A DNA stretch of 51,418 bases, from positions 1-51,418 of the forward strand of contig CALIXF010000002.1 in the NCBI GenBank assembly GCA_938046735.1, written 5' to 3'. Shown piece after piece: positions 25,130-33,744 of the stretch. Made by a program: the position numbers and the translations under genes. Each line of letters starts with the position of its first letter. Positions within the stretch are counted from its first letter, which is position 1. Source of the DNA: an uncultured Candidatus Saccharibacteria bacterium (GTDB lineage Bacteria; Patescibacteriota; Saccharimonadia; Saccharimonadales; Saccharimonadaceae). The notes under the pieces were generated by a model that was given only the letters and a program-made list of their open reading frames with translations, did not search any database and was not told where the DNA came from.

Positions 25130-25135
25130 ATTATA
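25130..25135 (-). promoter_or_regulatory. -10 box of murJ
   Basis: Minus strand TGTATAAT; TATAAT ends 9 nt before ATG. No ribosome binding site fits between. Confidence 0.6.
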
Positions 25136-25192
25136 CACGATACGCTAGTGCGGATACGGAGAGTTTTATGAGATTTTTAAGCATTTTCATGT

Positions 25193-25198
25193 TATAAT
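25193..25198 (+). promoter_or_regulatory. -10 box of HD-domain gene (leaderless)
   Basis: TGTTATAAT extended -10; TATAAT ends 6 nt before GTG 25205, so transcription should begin at or next to the start codon. Confidence 0.65.
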
Positions 25199-25204
25199 AG
25201 CAAA

Positions 25205-25702
25205 GTGAAAATAAATAATCTTGTCCTGGTTCACGAACTAGGTAAAGAAATTCTAGACTCAGAGAATATGAAACGTGAAAAACGTTTTCTTCAGCATGGT
25301 AATATATCCACCTATGATCACTCAATTGGAGTGGCAGCCATGAGCCTAGCACTAGTTAATATCCTTAGGACAAAAGTTGATAAGGTTTCTCTAGTAAGAG
25401 GGGCATTACTTCATGATTTCTTCTTGTATGACTGGCATGATAAGACAGCGATGCCGAAGGCACACGCTTACCTCCACCCATTAATCGCTTTTGACAATGC
25501 GAAGAAGGAATTCAAGTTGAATGCAATTGAAAAAAATATCATTCAATCGCATATGTTCCCAATCAGCATTGTAATGCCGAAATATAAGGAAAGTTGGATT
25601 GTGGTGATAGCAGACAAGGTCTGTACAGTAAGTGAAGTAGCGTCAAATATTAAATTACGATTAGTCGCTTCTTTACTGAAAAATAATAATCTTATCATGT
25701 AA
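25205..25702 (+). CDS. HD-domain phosphohydrolase-like protein
   Basis: 165 residues starting at GTG. Metal-binding HD signature: YDHSIGVAAMS, then GALLHDFFLYDWHD with the HD dyad, then IIQSHMFPI and VVIADKVCT supplying the further His and Asp. Related to HD proteins that hydrolyse nucleotides; substrate unknown. Divergent from murJ, with the two promoters about 60 bp apart. Confidence 0.75.
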   Translation: MKINNLVLVHELGKEILDSENMKREKRFLQHGNISTYDHSIGVAAMSLALVNILRTKVDKVSLVRGALLHDFFLYDWHDKTAMPKAHAYLHPLIAFDNAKKEFKLNAIEKNIIQSHMFPISIVMPKYKESWIVVIADKVCTVSEVASNIKLRLVASLLKNNNLIM

Positions 25703-25727
25703 ATTGTTTTATTAAATTAGAAAAAAA

Positions 25728-25753
25728 ATACCTGATCAATCAGGTATTTTTCT
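25728..25753. terminator. Bidirectional terminator, HD gene / ftsH
   Basis: ATACCTGA (25728-25735) pairs with TCAGGTAT (25740-25747), with A run left and T run right, between convergent genes. Confidence 0.85.
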
Positions 25754-25801
25754 TATATCACCACGGGATTGTAATAATGTAGTTAGTAACTTTTAAAAAT
25801 A

Positions 25802-27733
25802 CTAATCGTGGAGTTTAGCCGCATCTGGCAAAGTAGCCCCATCGAAAATATTTTTTAGATCTTCCTCTTCAAGAGATTCTTTTTCAAGAAGTGCACTTGC
25901 AACACGATCAAGAACCTTGCGATTAGCTTTTAGAACTGCTTCGGCGCGCTTAGCGGCTTCAGTGGTGAACTCAGCAATTTCTTCATCGATTAATTCAGCA
26001 GTCTTTTCAGAATATGGCTTACCGGTGCTAATAGTATAGTAACCAGTAGCTTCGGAAGGATAGACAAGATTACGAGTTTTCTTTCCCATACCTTCGCGAA
26101 TAATCATCTCTTTGCTCAATTCTGCAACATGCTGAAGATCCGAAGAAGCACCAGTAGTGACGCTATCTTCGCCAAAGATAATTTTTTCAGCAATACGACC
26201 GCCCATGGCGCGAGCTAGAACATCTTTTAATTCATAAACACTCTTATAGCTACGATCCTCAGGGGGAAGGAACCAAGTAACACCGCCAGTGTGACCACGA
26301 GGAATAATAGTAATTTTATGAACTGGATCAGAATCTGGAAGAACGTGGCCAACTACAGCATGACCAGCTTCGTGATAAGCGGTAATTTTACGTTCTTGTT
26401 CATTCATAACTTTGGATTTGCGCTCAGGGCCGATAGCGACGCGCTCAAAAGCTTCAGTTAAATCGGCGCCAGTAATTTCCTTGTGACCTTCACGGGCAGC
26501 GGTAATGGCGGCTTCGTTGGCGATATTGGCAAGATCGGCGCCGGAAGATCCAGCAGTTTTGGCAGCTAGAGCCTTGAGATCAACGGTTTTATCGGCTGGC
26601 TTATTTTTGAAGTGAACTTCTAGAATAGCAAGGCGATCCTTGCGTTCAGGGAGAGTGACATCAACGTGGCGATCAAAACGGCCTGGACGAAGTAGAGCTT
26701 TATCAAGCATATCAACGCGGTTAGTGGCAGCAATCACGATGACGCCCGACTCGTTGTCAAAACCGTCCATTTCAACAAGAATCTGGTTTAAGGTCTGCTC
26801 ATCTTCGCGACCGGCGCCACCACGAGCATCACGCTTATGTGCGACGGCATCAATCTCATCAATGAAAATGATACTTGGGGCATTCTTTTTGGCTTTGCTA
26901 AAGAGATCACGAACACGAGAAGCACCAACACCAACAAACATTTCAGCAAATTCGGAACCAGAAATATTAAAGAAAGGAACATTAGCCTCGCCGGCTACGG
27001 CACGAGCCATGAGAGTTTTACCAGTACCTGGATCACCAGCAAGAAGCACACCACGAGGGATTTTAGCACCAAGTTTTTCATATTTTTTAGGGTTCTTAAG
27101 AAAATCTACAACCTCAGAAAGATCTTGCTTGGCCGCCTCATTACCTGCGACGTCAGTAAAAAGAACATGTTTTTTATCTGGGCCATAGAGCTTGGCACGA
27201 GCTTTGCCGAAACCCATATTTTCTTTGTTAATGTTTTGGGCCTGACCGAGAAGACGACCAAAGAAAATGACAGCAATAATAATAGGAACAGCAATAGTCA
27301 TAATATTTATAAAAATCTCAGTGTAATTGATTGGGTCGACATAGTTAATGGCTGGATATTTTTCCTGGCATTTTTTCAGATCATCACCAATTTTATCAGC
27401 ACAGCGGTTGATAAGACCCTGTTCATAGAGAGTACCTGAAGGATCCTTGCGGGAAGTTTCGGTTGGGACGTCCTTGTCTTTGAGGGTAATTTCTAGCTCA
27501 TTGCCGGAAACAGTAATACGTTTAATGTTACCATGTTCGTCGTTGGCACGGGAAATTACATCAGAAAGCGGAACTTCCTTCATCTTGACACTACCTGAGC
27601 CATACAGATTGATACAATAGGCAATAAAAATAATCGAAAGTAAAGTGAAGATGATTGATCTAAAGGTATTAGACTTATTTTTCTTCGTGAGGTTGATCTT
27701 CGGTTTGTTACCAGATGAATTTTGTGCGTTCAT
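25802..27733 (-). CDS. ftsH: FtsH ATP-dependent zinc metalloprotease
   Basis: 643 residues. Membrane spans at about 24-44 and 138-158 flank an extracytoplasmic domain. The AAA module has Walker A GDPGTGKT (233-240), Walker B IIFIDEID (288-295) and the second region of homology ending RPGRFDR. The protease has HEAGH (454-458). It degrades membrane and regulatory proteins. The extracytoplasmic domain is somewhat long and holds two Cys. GGAGAT precedes the ATG and the leader is about 80 nt, unlike the leaderless neighbours. Confidence 0.96.
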   Translation of the reverse strand: MNAQNSSGNKPKINLTKKNKSNTFRSIIFTLLSIIFIAYCINLYGSGSVKMKEVPLSDVISRANDEHGNIKRITVSGNELEITLKDKDVPTETSRKDPSGTLYEQGLINRCADKIGDDLKKCQEKYPAINYVDPINYTEIFINIMTIAVPIIIAVIFFGRLLGQAQNINKENMGFGKARAKLYGPDKKHVLFTDVAGNEAAKQDLSEVVDFLKNPKKYEKLGAKIPRGVLLAGDPGTGKTLMARAVAGEANVPFFNISGSEFAEMFVGVGASRVRDLFSKAKKNAPSIIFIDEIDAVAHKRDARGGAGREDEQTLNQILVEMDGFDNESGVIVIAATNRVDMLDKALLRPGRFDRHVDVTLPERKDRLAILEVHFKNKPADKTVDLKALAAKTAGSSGADLANIANEAAITAAREGHKEITGADLTEAFERVAIGPERKSKVMNEQERKITAYHEAGHAVVGHVLPDSDPVHKITIIPRGHTGGVTWFLPPEDRSYKSVYELKDVLARAMGGRIAEKIIFGEDSVTTGASSDLQHVAELSKEMIIREGMGKKTRNLVYPSEATGYYTISTGKPYSEKTAELIDEEIAEFTTEAAKRAEAVLKANRKVLDRVASALLEKESLEEEDLKNIFDGATLPDAAKLHD

Positions 27734-27819
27734 TAATCTCCTTAATTTTCTCGAAATAGGTTACTTTATCTTAACTCAGTCTGTGGTTTTGGACCATAAA
27801 ACTAAGAAGAACAGATAGT

Positions 27820-27825
27820 ATTATA
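27820..27825 (-). promoter_or_regulatory. Probable -10 box of ftsH
   Basis: TATAAT on the minus strand about 87 nt before the ftsH start. No good -35 at 17 nt. Confidence 0.4.
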
Positions 27826-27874
27826 TTATCATATCATTGCATTTTTAGGGGGAGTGTGGTAAATTTAACAGTAG

Positions 27875-27950
27875 CGGGGCGTGGCACAGTTGGTAGCGCG
27901 CGGCGTTTGGGACGCTGAGGTCGCAAGTTCGAGTCTTGTCGCCCCGACCA
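27875..27950 (+). tRNA. tRNA-Pro (TGG)
   Basis: CGGGGCG/CGCCCCG acceptor, anticodon stem CGGCG/CGCTG, loop TTTGGGA with anticodon TGG, TTCGAGT T-loop, and ACCA encoded at the end. The D stem has one A-C mismatch. Confidence 0.93.
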
Positions 27951-27988
27951 TAATAAATACGACATCTGGTGGTCGTTTTTTTGTTTTC

Positions 27989-28597
27989 TTATTTTAATGT
28001 AATTATGGCGAGAGTTTCTTGCGTTTTGAATTGCTTAATTTGATGCCGATGGTTTTTTAGCCACTCATCAACGGCGCGACCGGAGCCAGGAAGTTCTGCG
28101 TTATTATAATCATGAATAACAATGATACCTCCAGGTTGCATCTTATCCTGAACCAGGGAGAGACTGGTTTTGATTGAAGTATACAAATCACCATCAAGGA
28201 AGGCGAAGCAAATTTTAGCAGGCAAGTCGGTTTCTGGATTTAGGTCTTCAAAAAAAGCTTTCTTAATCTTTGGGAGTATAAGATTCTGTCGTTTAAATTT
28301 TTCAATTACTTCACGCTTTGTGACAAAGAGCTCACCAGTTTTAAACTGATCACCGGCGACGGAGTTATCTTCCCTAGTCTTCTCGGGAAGACCAGCAAAA
28401 GAATCATAAAGCCAAAGATGCTTCTCAGTTCGTTGTAATTCACGTTGGAATAAAACTGAGGTGTCACCTTTATAACAACCTAGCTCAACAACGTCACCTT
28501 TAGTATCATGAGAGAGTACTTGCCTCAAGAGCGTAATTAGAAGAACGGTTTCTACAGAAGAGACTTGAGAAACTGAAGAAGTATTTTTTTTAAACAT
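27989..28597 (-). CDS. TylF/macrocin-type O-methyltransferase family protein
   Basis: 202 residues. SAM-binding motif VVELGCYKGDTS, then LYDSFAGLPEK, AFLDGDLYTSI and GGIIVIHDYNN, the order seen in TylF-like class I methyltransferases. These modify sugars on surface or secondary metabolites; here a surface glycan is a reasonable guess. It follows the YjdF-like gene by 3 nt. Confidence 0.82.
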   Translation of the reverse strand: MFKKNTSSVSQVSSVETVLLITLLRQVLSHDTKGDVVELGCYKGDTSVLFQRELQRTEKHLWLYDSFAGLPEKTREDNSVAGDQFKTGELFVTKREVIEKFKRQNLILPKIKKAFFEDLNPETDLPAKICFAFLDGDLYTSIKTSLSLVQDKMQPGGIIVIHDYNNAELPGSGRAVDEWLKNHRHQIKQFKTQETLAIITLK

Positions 28598-28600
28598 AAA

Positions 28601-29278
28601 CTATTTTTTACTTATAAAGAGAGCTGTAAAAAAGCCAGCAACAGAGGCAGAGATAATATCACCCATAGTATCTCCAACTCCTGGAGCATTTAACTCTTGC
28701 ATATGCCCACCAAATAATTGGTCATAGGAAAATTCAAAACATTCCCACATAGCGGCGGTGAAAACAACAAAACAGATAATAAAAAGAAAGGCAAAGCCAG
28801 AATGATATATTTTACGTTTAATAGTGGATTGACCGGAGGAGCCAGTCTTAGTAAGCTGAGATTTATTATTTACTAAAATATCTTTACCATCATAAAAATG
28901 ATCCAGAATTTCTTTAGCGCCGAAAGCGGCAAAGATACCACTTAAAGTATGAACAATTTTATCGTAGCTTGGATATCCCATGATAATGATGTTTTTATAC
29001 CAATCAAGATCAATACCTAAGACCATCGCAATGATCAGAAAAGCATTATAAGCGAGTTGTAGTCTTGTAGTAACTTTGAAACCTAATTTTGCAAGAACTT
29101 CTGGAATATAAGGTAGTACGATAGTGACTAAGTAACTTGGGAGCTTGTGCCAAGTTATGGCATCAATAAAATAAAAGACCGTAAAAACGACACCTGAGAG
29201 ACTAATAATAGCTTTTAAGAGATAATTAATTCTCTGCTGCGTTGAAAGATTGAAAAACCTTTTTAATAAAGATTTCAT
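28601..29278 (-). CDS. YjdF/DUF2238-like integral membrane protein
   Basis: 225 residues with about six hydrophobic segments. Family motifs: YPSYDKIVHTLSGIFAAFG, AAMWECFEFSYDQLFG and GVGDTMGDIISASVAGF, which match the YDxxxH, WExxE and DTxxD pattern of DUF2238. Function unknown. Operon with the methyltransferase. Confidence 0.75.
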   Translation of the reverse strand: MKSLLKRFFNLSTQQRINYLLKAIISLSGVVFTVFYFIDAITWHKLPSYLVTIVLPYIPEVLAKLGFKVTTRLQLAYNAFLIIAMVLGIDLDWYKNIIIMGYPSYDKIVHTLSGIFAAFGAKEILDHFYDGKDILVNNKSQLTKTGSSGQSTIKRKIYHSGFAFLFIICFVVFTAAMWECFEFSYDQLFGGHMQELNAPGVGDTMGDIISASVAGFFTALFISKK

Positions 29279-29364
29279 GAAATTTTTTCCTTTTTATCAG
29301 ATTAAATATACCATATCAGAGGTAATAAGTATAGATAAAGAGATAATGTATTATATTAATTCAA

Positions 29365-29390
29365 AAATACCCCTTACGGAGTATTTCTGA
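29365..29390 (-). terminator. Terminator of dnaK
   Basis: AAATACCCC (29365-29373) pairs with GGAGTATTT (29378-29386), with one G-U on the minus strand; a T run follows leftward. Confidence 0.75.
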
Positions 29391-29436
29391 AATATTCATG
29401 TGATGAATAATAAGAATTTAAAATTGTTGTTTAGAT

Positions 29437-31329
29437 TTATTTATCAACAACTTCGCCTTCAACAGGCTCGCCATCAGAAGAACCCTTGGCTGAATCACCA
29501 TTTTGTGCGGATGAATCAGCTGAGGCTGATTGATAGAGTTTTGCACCAATTGGCATAACTTTATTAGAAAGTTCCTTAGCAGCTTCTTCATACTTTGTAG
29601 CATCGGCTGAAGTATCTTTAAGGACTTCCTTCGCCTCCTCAACAGCTTTCTTGATAGTCTCCTTATCTTCATCAGAGATCTTGTCTTTGTATTCTTCAGG
29701 CATTTTCTCATACTGGTAGACTGATTGTTCAAGCTTGTTCCTAGCGTCAATCGCTTCACGCTTCTTCTTGTCTTCATCTGCATGTAGCTCAGCATCTTTT
29801 TGCGCTTTTTCAATATCTTCTTTGGACATATTGCCAGAATTTTGAATAGTAATACTCTGTTCCTTGCCAGTTCCTTTGTCGCGTGCAGTAACATTTAAGA
29901 TACCGTTGGCGTCAATATTAAAGGTAACTTCAATCTGAGGGACGCCACGTGGAGCTGGAGCAATACCATCAAGAATGAAGCGGCCAAGAGATTTGTTATC
30001 AGCAGCCATCTCACGTTCACCTTGCAAAACATGAATCTCAACCTGTGGCTGATTGTCAGCGGCTGTGGAGAAAGTTTCAGATTTTGAAGTTGGAATAGTA
30101 GTGTTACGCTCAATTAATTTAGTAGAAACACCACCCATGGTCTCAATACCGAGAGATAACGGAGTGACATCTAGAAGAAGAACATCTTTCACATCACCTT
30201 GAAGGACACCACCTTGAATAGCAGCACCAACAGCCACTACTTCATCAGGATTGACGCCCTGCATTGGCTCTTTGCCAAAGAGAGTTTTTACCTTTTCGAC
30301 AACGGCTGGCATACGAGTCATACCACCGACCATAACAACTTCGTTGATGTCGGAAGTTTTGAGTTTAGCATCTTTAAGAGCTTTCTCAACAGGACCAGCA
30401 AGGCGATCAAGCAGAGATGCAACCAACTCTTCCATCTTAGAACGAGTAAGAGTGTATTCAAAGTGTTTTGGACCATCAGCATCGGCAGAAAGGAATGGGA
30501 GATTGATTTCAGTTTCTTTGGCTGAAGACAATTCTTTCTTTGCTTTTTCAGCTTCATCCTTAACACGTTGCATGGCGGCGGCATCATTTTTGATGTCAAT
30601 GCCAGATTCGTCTTTAAACTGATCACAGAGGAAATTGACAATGACATTATCAAAGTCTTCACCACCAAGATGAGTATCACCGTTAGTGGATTTTACTTCA
30701 AAGACTCCGTCACCAAGTTCAAGAATAGAAACATCGAAGGTACCACCACCAAGGTCGAAGACGACAATCTTTTCCTCGTTCTTTTTCTCAAGGCCATAAG
30801 CTAAGGCAGCAGCGGTAGGTTCATTGATAATACGCTTGACTTCAAGACCAGCAATTTTACCGGCATCTTTGGTAGCCTGACGCTGAGAATCATCGAAATA
30901 AGCAGGGACGGTAATAATAGCTTCGGTGACCTTCTCGCCAAGAAAAGCTTCAGCATCGGCTTTGATCTTAGAAAGAATCATGGCAGAAACTTCTTCTGGA
31001 GTGTATTCTTTACCATCCATCTCGACTGCTACGCCATCACCCTTCTTGACGATCTTGTATGGCATAATATCAAGATCCCTTTGAACTTCTTTATCTTCAA
31101 ACTTACGTCCAATTAAACGTTTGATACCATAAATAGTATTTTTTGGATTAGTCACACGCTGACGCTGAGCGACTTTACCAACAAGGCGTTCGCCTTTCTT
31201 AGTAACTGCAACAACTGATGGAGTAGTGCGGTCACCCTCAGCATTAGTTATTACTTCTGGTTTTCCTGCGACCATGTACGCGAAAGCAGAGTTCGTTGTA
31301 CCAAGGTCAATTCCAATAATTTTACTCAT
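29437..31329 (-). CDS. dnaK: DnaK chaperone (Hsp70)
   Basis: 630 residues. IGIDLGTTNSAFAY phosphate-1 motif, VPAYFDDSQRQATKDAG, VFDLGGGTFDVSIL and VMVGGMTRMPAV in the ATPase, then the substrate domain (DVTPLSLGIETMGG) and lid, ending EGEVVDK. ATP-driven folding chaperone. No grpE or dnaJ neighbour is seen. ACTCCTTTTA on the plus strand is its ribosome site. Controlled by a CIRCE operator over the promoter. Confidence 0.97.
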   Translation of the reverse strand: MSKIIGIDLGTTNSAFAYMVAGKPEVITNAEGDRTTPSVVAVTKKGERLVGKVAQRQRVTNPKNTIYGIKRLIGRKFEDKEVQRDLDIMPYKIVKKGDGVAVEMDGKEYTPEEVSAMILSKIKADAEAFLGEKVTEAIITVPAYFDDSQRQATKDAGKIAGLEVKRIINEPTAAALAYGLEKKNEEKIVVFDLGGGTFDVSILELGDGVFEVKSTNGDTHLGGEDFDNVIVNFLCDQFKDESGIDIKNDAAAMQRVKDEAEKAKKELSSAKETEINLPFLSADADGPKHFEYTLTRSKMEELVASLLDRLAGPVEKALKDAKLKTSDINEVVMVGGMTRMPAVVEKVKTLFGKEPMQGVNPDEVVAVGAAIQGGVLQGDVKDVLLLDVTPLSLGIETMGGVSTKLIERNTTIPTSKSETFSTAADNQPQVEIHVLQGEREMAADNKSLGRFILDGIAPAPRGVPQIEVTFNIDANGILNVTARDKGTGKEQSITIQNSGNMSKEDIEKAQKDAELHADEDKKKREAIDARNKLEQSVYQYEKMPEEYKDKISDEDKETIKKAVEEAKEVLKDTSADATKYEEAAKELSNKVMPIGAKLYQSASADSSAQNGDSAKGSSDGEPVEGEVVDK

Positions 31330-31384
31330 TAATTACTCCTTTTATTTATTAGTGCTCTTCGTTTTTTATTGCTAAGATACTATG

Positions 31385-31413
31385 AGTATAGTCCATTAGC
31401 ACTCTCATGTCAA
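31385..31413 (-). promoter_or_regulatory. dnaK promoter
   Basis: Minus strand TTGACA (31413-31408), 17 nt, TATACT (31390-31385), an almost perfect housekeeping promoter. Confidence 0.85.
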
Positions 31414-31422
31414 GACTGCTAA
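31396..31422. promoter_or_regulatory. CIRCE operator (HrcA site)
   Basis: TTAGCACTC, 9 nt, GACTGCTAA: one base from the perfect CIRCE inverted repeat. The -35 box of dnaK lies in and around its centre, so HrcA binding would block RNA polymerase until heat stress. hrcA itself is not in the window. Confidence 0.9.
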
Positions 31423-31510
31423 TTAAAGATTTTTTAGAGAAATTAACAGAGATAAATTATTTATTTAATTAATTTATATTGAATCATAAGCGAAAATATA
31501 ATACTATTTT

Positions 31511-32581
31511 TTATTTATGGAAAAAGATCTTGCGAATAATTACAAAGATCTCATTTTTAAACTGAAAGATTGCTATACCAAAACCTACTGCGGCGGAGCC
31601 AGCGACTGCCGCAGTACCATTAAAATCTTTTTTCTGATTCTCCTTATTATCGCCTAATTTAGGAACTTCAACTGGATTAGTCGCACCAGTATTCTGGTGA
31701 ATTTTACGGCATCGATGAGTGGTTTCATTTCGTTCATAGCCTTCTTTACAAGGTTTAATCTCGTTTGGCTTTGCTTCCCCTTTGCAACGATTTGTGACTG
31801 GATTCAAAGTTTTACCAGCAGGACAAGTTTTAGGAGTAGTAGGAGCGGCGATTTTATGGCAACGACCGGTTTTTGGATTGCGATACTGATCAGCCTTACA
31901 AGGTTTCTTTTCAGGCTCAGCCTGATTCTTATTGCAGCGATTTGTGACTTTATTGAGGAAGAAACCAGCAGGACAGGTTTTAGGTGTTTGTGTATGTTCT
32001 TTATTGCAACGACCGGTTATTTTATTAAGAAAGTATCCTGGTTTGCAGGTCTTTTTATTTTCCTTAGTAGGAGTTTGGTTGTTAGGTGTTTTTGGTTGCT
32101 GAGGATTCTGAGTGGTTGGTGAAGAAGGCGATGCTGAACCCGTTTTTGGATGCGGACGTGGTATCTTATTACAGCGATTGGTTTTCATATTAAGAAAGTA
32201 TCCTGGTTTGCAGGTCTTGAATTTTTGTGGCGGAAATTTTTTACAACGCTTAGTATCTGGATTTAGATACTGTCCTTTTGGACAAGTCTTTTCCTCTTTT
32301 ATAATATTCTTCCCTTTAGCGTCGGAAGGTTTACTGGTAGCGTGAGAGGATGGAGCAATGACAAATAGACAGAAATTCAAAAGTAGGAGAACCGAATATA
32401 TCAAATATTTAAATTTACATTTGCGTTTGTATGGTGTCTTGCTACGGAGCCGGTCAGATTCAAAACTAGAAGGATGAATTAGCTGTCGGCTGAAAGAGTG
32501 ATCAGAGCCAGACGTTTTTTGTTTTAAATGTTTTTCCACCGAACTTAAATTTTGATGCAGGGGATAGGGTGTTTTTTGCAT
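31511..32581 (-). CDS. Surface protein with seven two-cysteine repeats
   Basis: 356 residues. A long basic N-terminus precedes a membrane or signal segment at about 58-78. Then come seven repeats of the form CxxGxxxNxxTxRCxK (for example CKPGYFLNKITGRC), separated by Pro/Thr/Lys linkers, and a C-terminal hydrophobic segment with basic tail. The repeats resemble the two-cysteine adaptor motif (NPxTGRC) known from large DNA viruses. Probably displayed outside the membrane as an adhesion or anchoring protein; function unproven. GAGGT precedes the ATG. Confidence 0.7.
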   Translation of the reverse strand: MQKTPYPLHQNLSSVEKHLKQKTSGSDHSFSRQLIHPSSFESDRLRSKTPYKRKCKFKYLIYSVLLLLNFCLFVIAPSSHATSKPSDAKGKNIIKEEKTCPKGQYLNPDTKRCKKFPPQKFKTCKPGYFLNMKTNRCNKIPRPHPKTGSASPSSPTTQNPQQPKTPNNQTPTKENKKTCKPGYFLNKITGRCNKEHTQTPKTCPAGFFLNKVTNRCNKNQAEPEKKPCKADQYRNPKTGRCHKIAAPTTPKTCPAGKTLNPVTNRCKGEAKPNEIKPCKEGYERNETTHRCRKIHQNTGATNPVEVPKLGDNKENQKKDFNGTAAVAGSAAVGFGIAIFQFKNEIFVIIRKIFFHK

Positions 32582-32695
32582 AGTATTACCTCATTTAACT
32601 TCTATTGGGCCAAATGTAGAGCGTGAACAATTTTTTAGCAAGCATAAACAAAATAGCATTTTTTATAATAGATAGAAAAAATAATTTTTATATTT

Positions 32696-32733
32696 TAGCA
32701 CAAGCAAGATATAATCTAGCATAAGCAAGATAT
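32696..32733 (+). repeat. Tandem 17-nt repeats in promoter
   Basis: TAGCACAAGCAAGATAT and TAGCATAAGCAAGATAT with a 21-bp period, ending just before the TATAAT of the next gene. Two-turn spacing suggests a regulator site on one helix face. Confidence 0.6.
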
Positions 32734-32735
32734 GT

Positions 32736-32741
32736 TATAAT
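32736..32741 (+). promoter_or_regulatory. -10 box of membrane protein gene (leaderless)
   Basis: TGTTATAAT; TATAAT ends 6 nt before ATG 32748. Confidence 0.65.
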
Positions 32742-32747
32742 TTAAGC

Positions 32748-33452
32748 ATGGAAGGTCTTACAATATTCTCGGCGATCGGCGTGATTATTTTAGCCGCTTT
32801 AGCGCACGCCACTTTACAGATGAATCTTGGGTCTTTGTTACTGCTTTATCATGAGAGTCTTGGTAAACACGTTAAAAAACGTACTAAATTCTTGGTCTCT
32901 AATTATGTCTTTGGTGCATTCTTCCTTATATTGACCAGTTTGGCGGCGACAGCCTATTTTATTTTTCTCTTTTTTGAGGCAAATCTTTCGACGATCTGCC
33001 TCGTAACACTAACCGGAATATTGGTAGCCCTAACTCTTTGCATTTGGCTGTTTTACTATCGCACCGGAAGATCTACCGAATTATGGCTCCCTAAACCAAT
33101 CGCAAAATATATTGTGAGACGCGCAAAACAGACCGATAGTAATATTGAGGCGTTTGCATTAGGATTATTAGCAAGTTTTGCGGAAACACCATTTTTCATC
33201 GTATTGATGTTGATTGCGGCGGACAGCTTACTAAAATTGCCCATATCTTTACAGATAGCGATGTTTTTTACTTATGTCTTAATTGCGCTATTACCACTGA
33301 TAATCCTAAGATTAGCAGTAAAACATGGTAAGACGGTGGTCGAAATTCAAAAATGGCGCCTGAAGAATAAAAACTTCTTAAAAATCCTTTCAGGGACGTT
33401 TTTTGTTACATTGGCAGTTTTTCTATTAGCATTTAGGATTATTCAAAAATAA
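32748..33452 (+). CDS. Multi-span membrane protein, unknown
   Basis: 234 residues with about six membrane segments (7-30, 50-72, 80-102, 138-160, 165-188, 210-230). A charged loop (YHESLGKHVKKRTK) follows the first. The ALAHATLQMNLGSL opening and overall layout are vaguely like small transporter or CcdA/LysE-type proteins, but no family is certain. First gene of an operon with an ATP-cone-like protein and an FAD oxidoreductase. Confidence 0.65.
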   Translation: MEGLTIFSAIGVIILAALAHATLQMNLGSLLLLYHESLGKHVKKRTKFLVSNYVFGAFFLILTSLAATAYFIFLFFEANLSTICLVTLTGILVALTLCIWLFYYRTGRSTELWLPKPIAKYIVRRAKQTDSNIEAFALGLLASFAETPFFIVLMLIAADSLLKLPISLQIAMFFTYVLIALLPLIILRLAVKHGKTVVEIQKWRLKNKNFLKILSGTFFVTLAVFLLAFRIIQK

Positions 33453-33474
33453 GATGAGAGAGATAGGCAATTAG

Positions 33475-33744
33475 ATGAGGTTAACGAAAAAAAACAAGAC
33501 TCGAGAGTTAGAATTTTCCGAAGAGCAATTAGTTGATGATTTAAAACACGAAGCTAAGGTATTAAAACTTGAGCAAGGAGCAGCAGAACTGATTGCCACT
33601 CAAGTGGCAAAGAAAATTAAACAGTGGATTACGAACAAGCCGACTATAACACAATCTGATCTTGATCGCCAAATTATGACGGAGGTAAAAAAATACAACA
33701 AAGATCTGGCATTTATTTTAGGGGAAAGGAATAAAATAATATGA
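33475..33744 (+). CDS. Small ATP-cone-like protein
   Basis: 89 residues. AAELIATQVAKKIKQWI...ITQSDLDRQIMTEVKKYNKDLAFIL resembles the second half of ATP-cone domains. The usual nucleotide-binding start is not obvious, so this is tentative. Overlaps the oxidoreductase start (ATGA), suggesting paired synthesis. Confidence 0.5.
   Translation: MRLTKKNKTRELEFSEEQLVDDLKHEAKVLKLEQGAAELIATQVAKKIKQWITNKPTITQSDLDRQIMTEVKKYNKDLAFILGERNKII

Noticed and set aside
26640..27439. Plus-strand open frames antisense to ftsH
   Set aside because: They mirror conserved FtsH codons in other frames and have no initiation signals.
25802..27733. FtsH as part of the prophage
   Set aside because: It lies beyond the murJ terminators in clearly chromosomal context and has the full housekeeping domain set.
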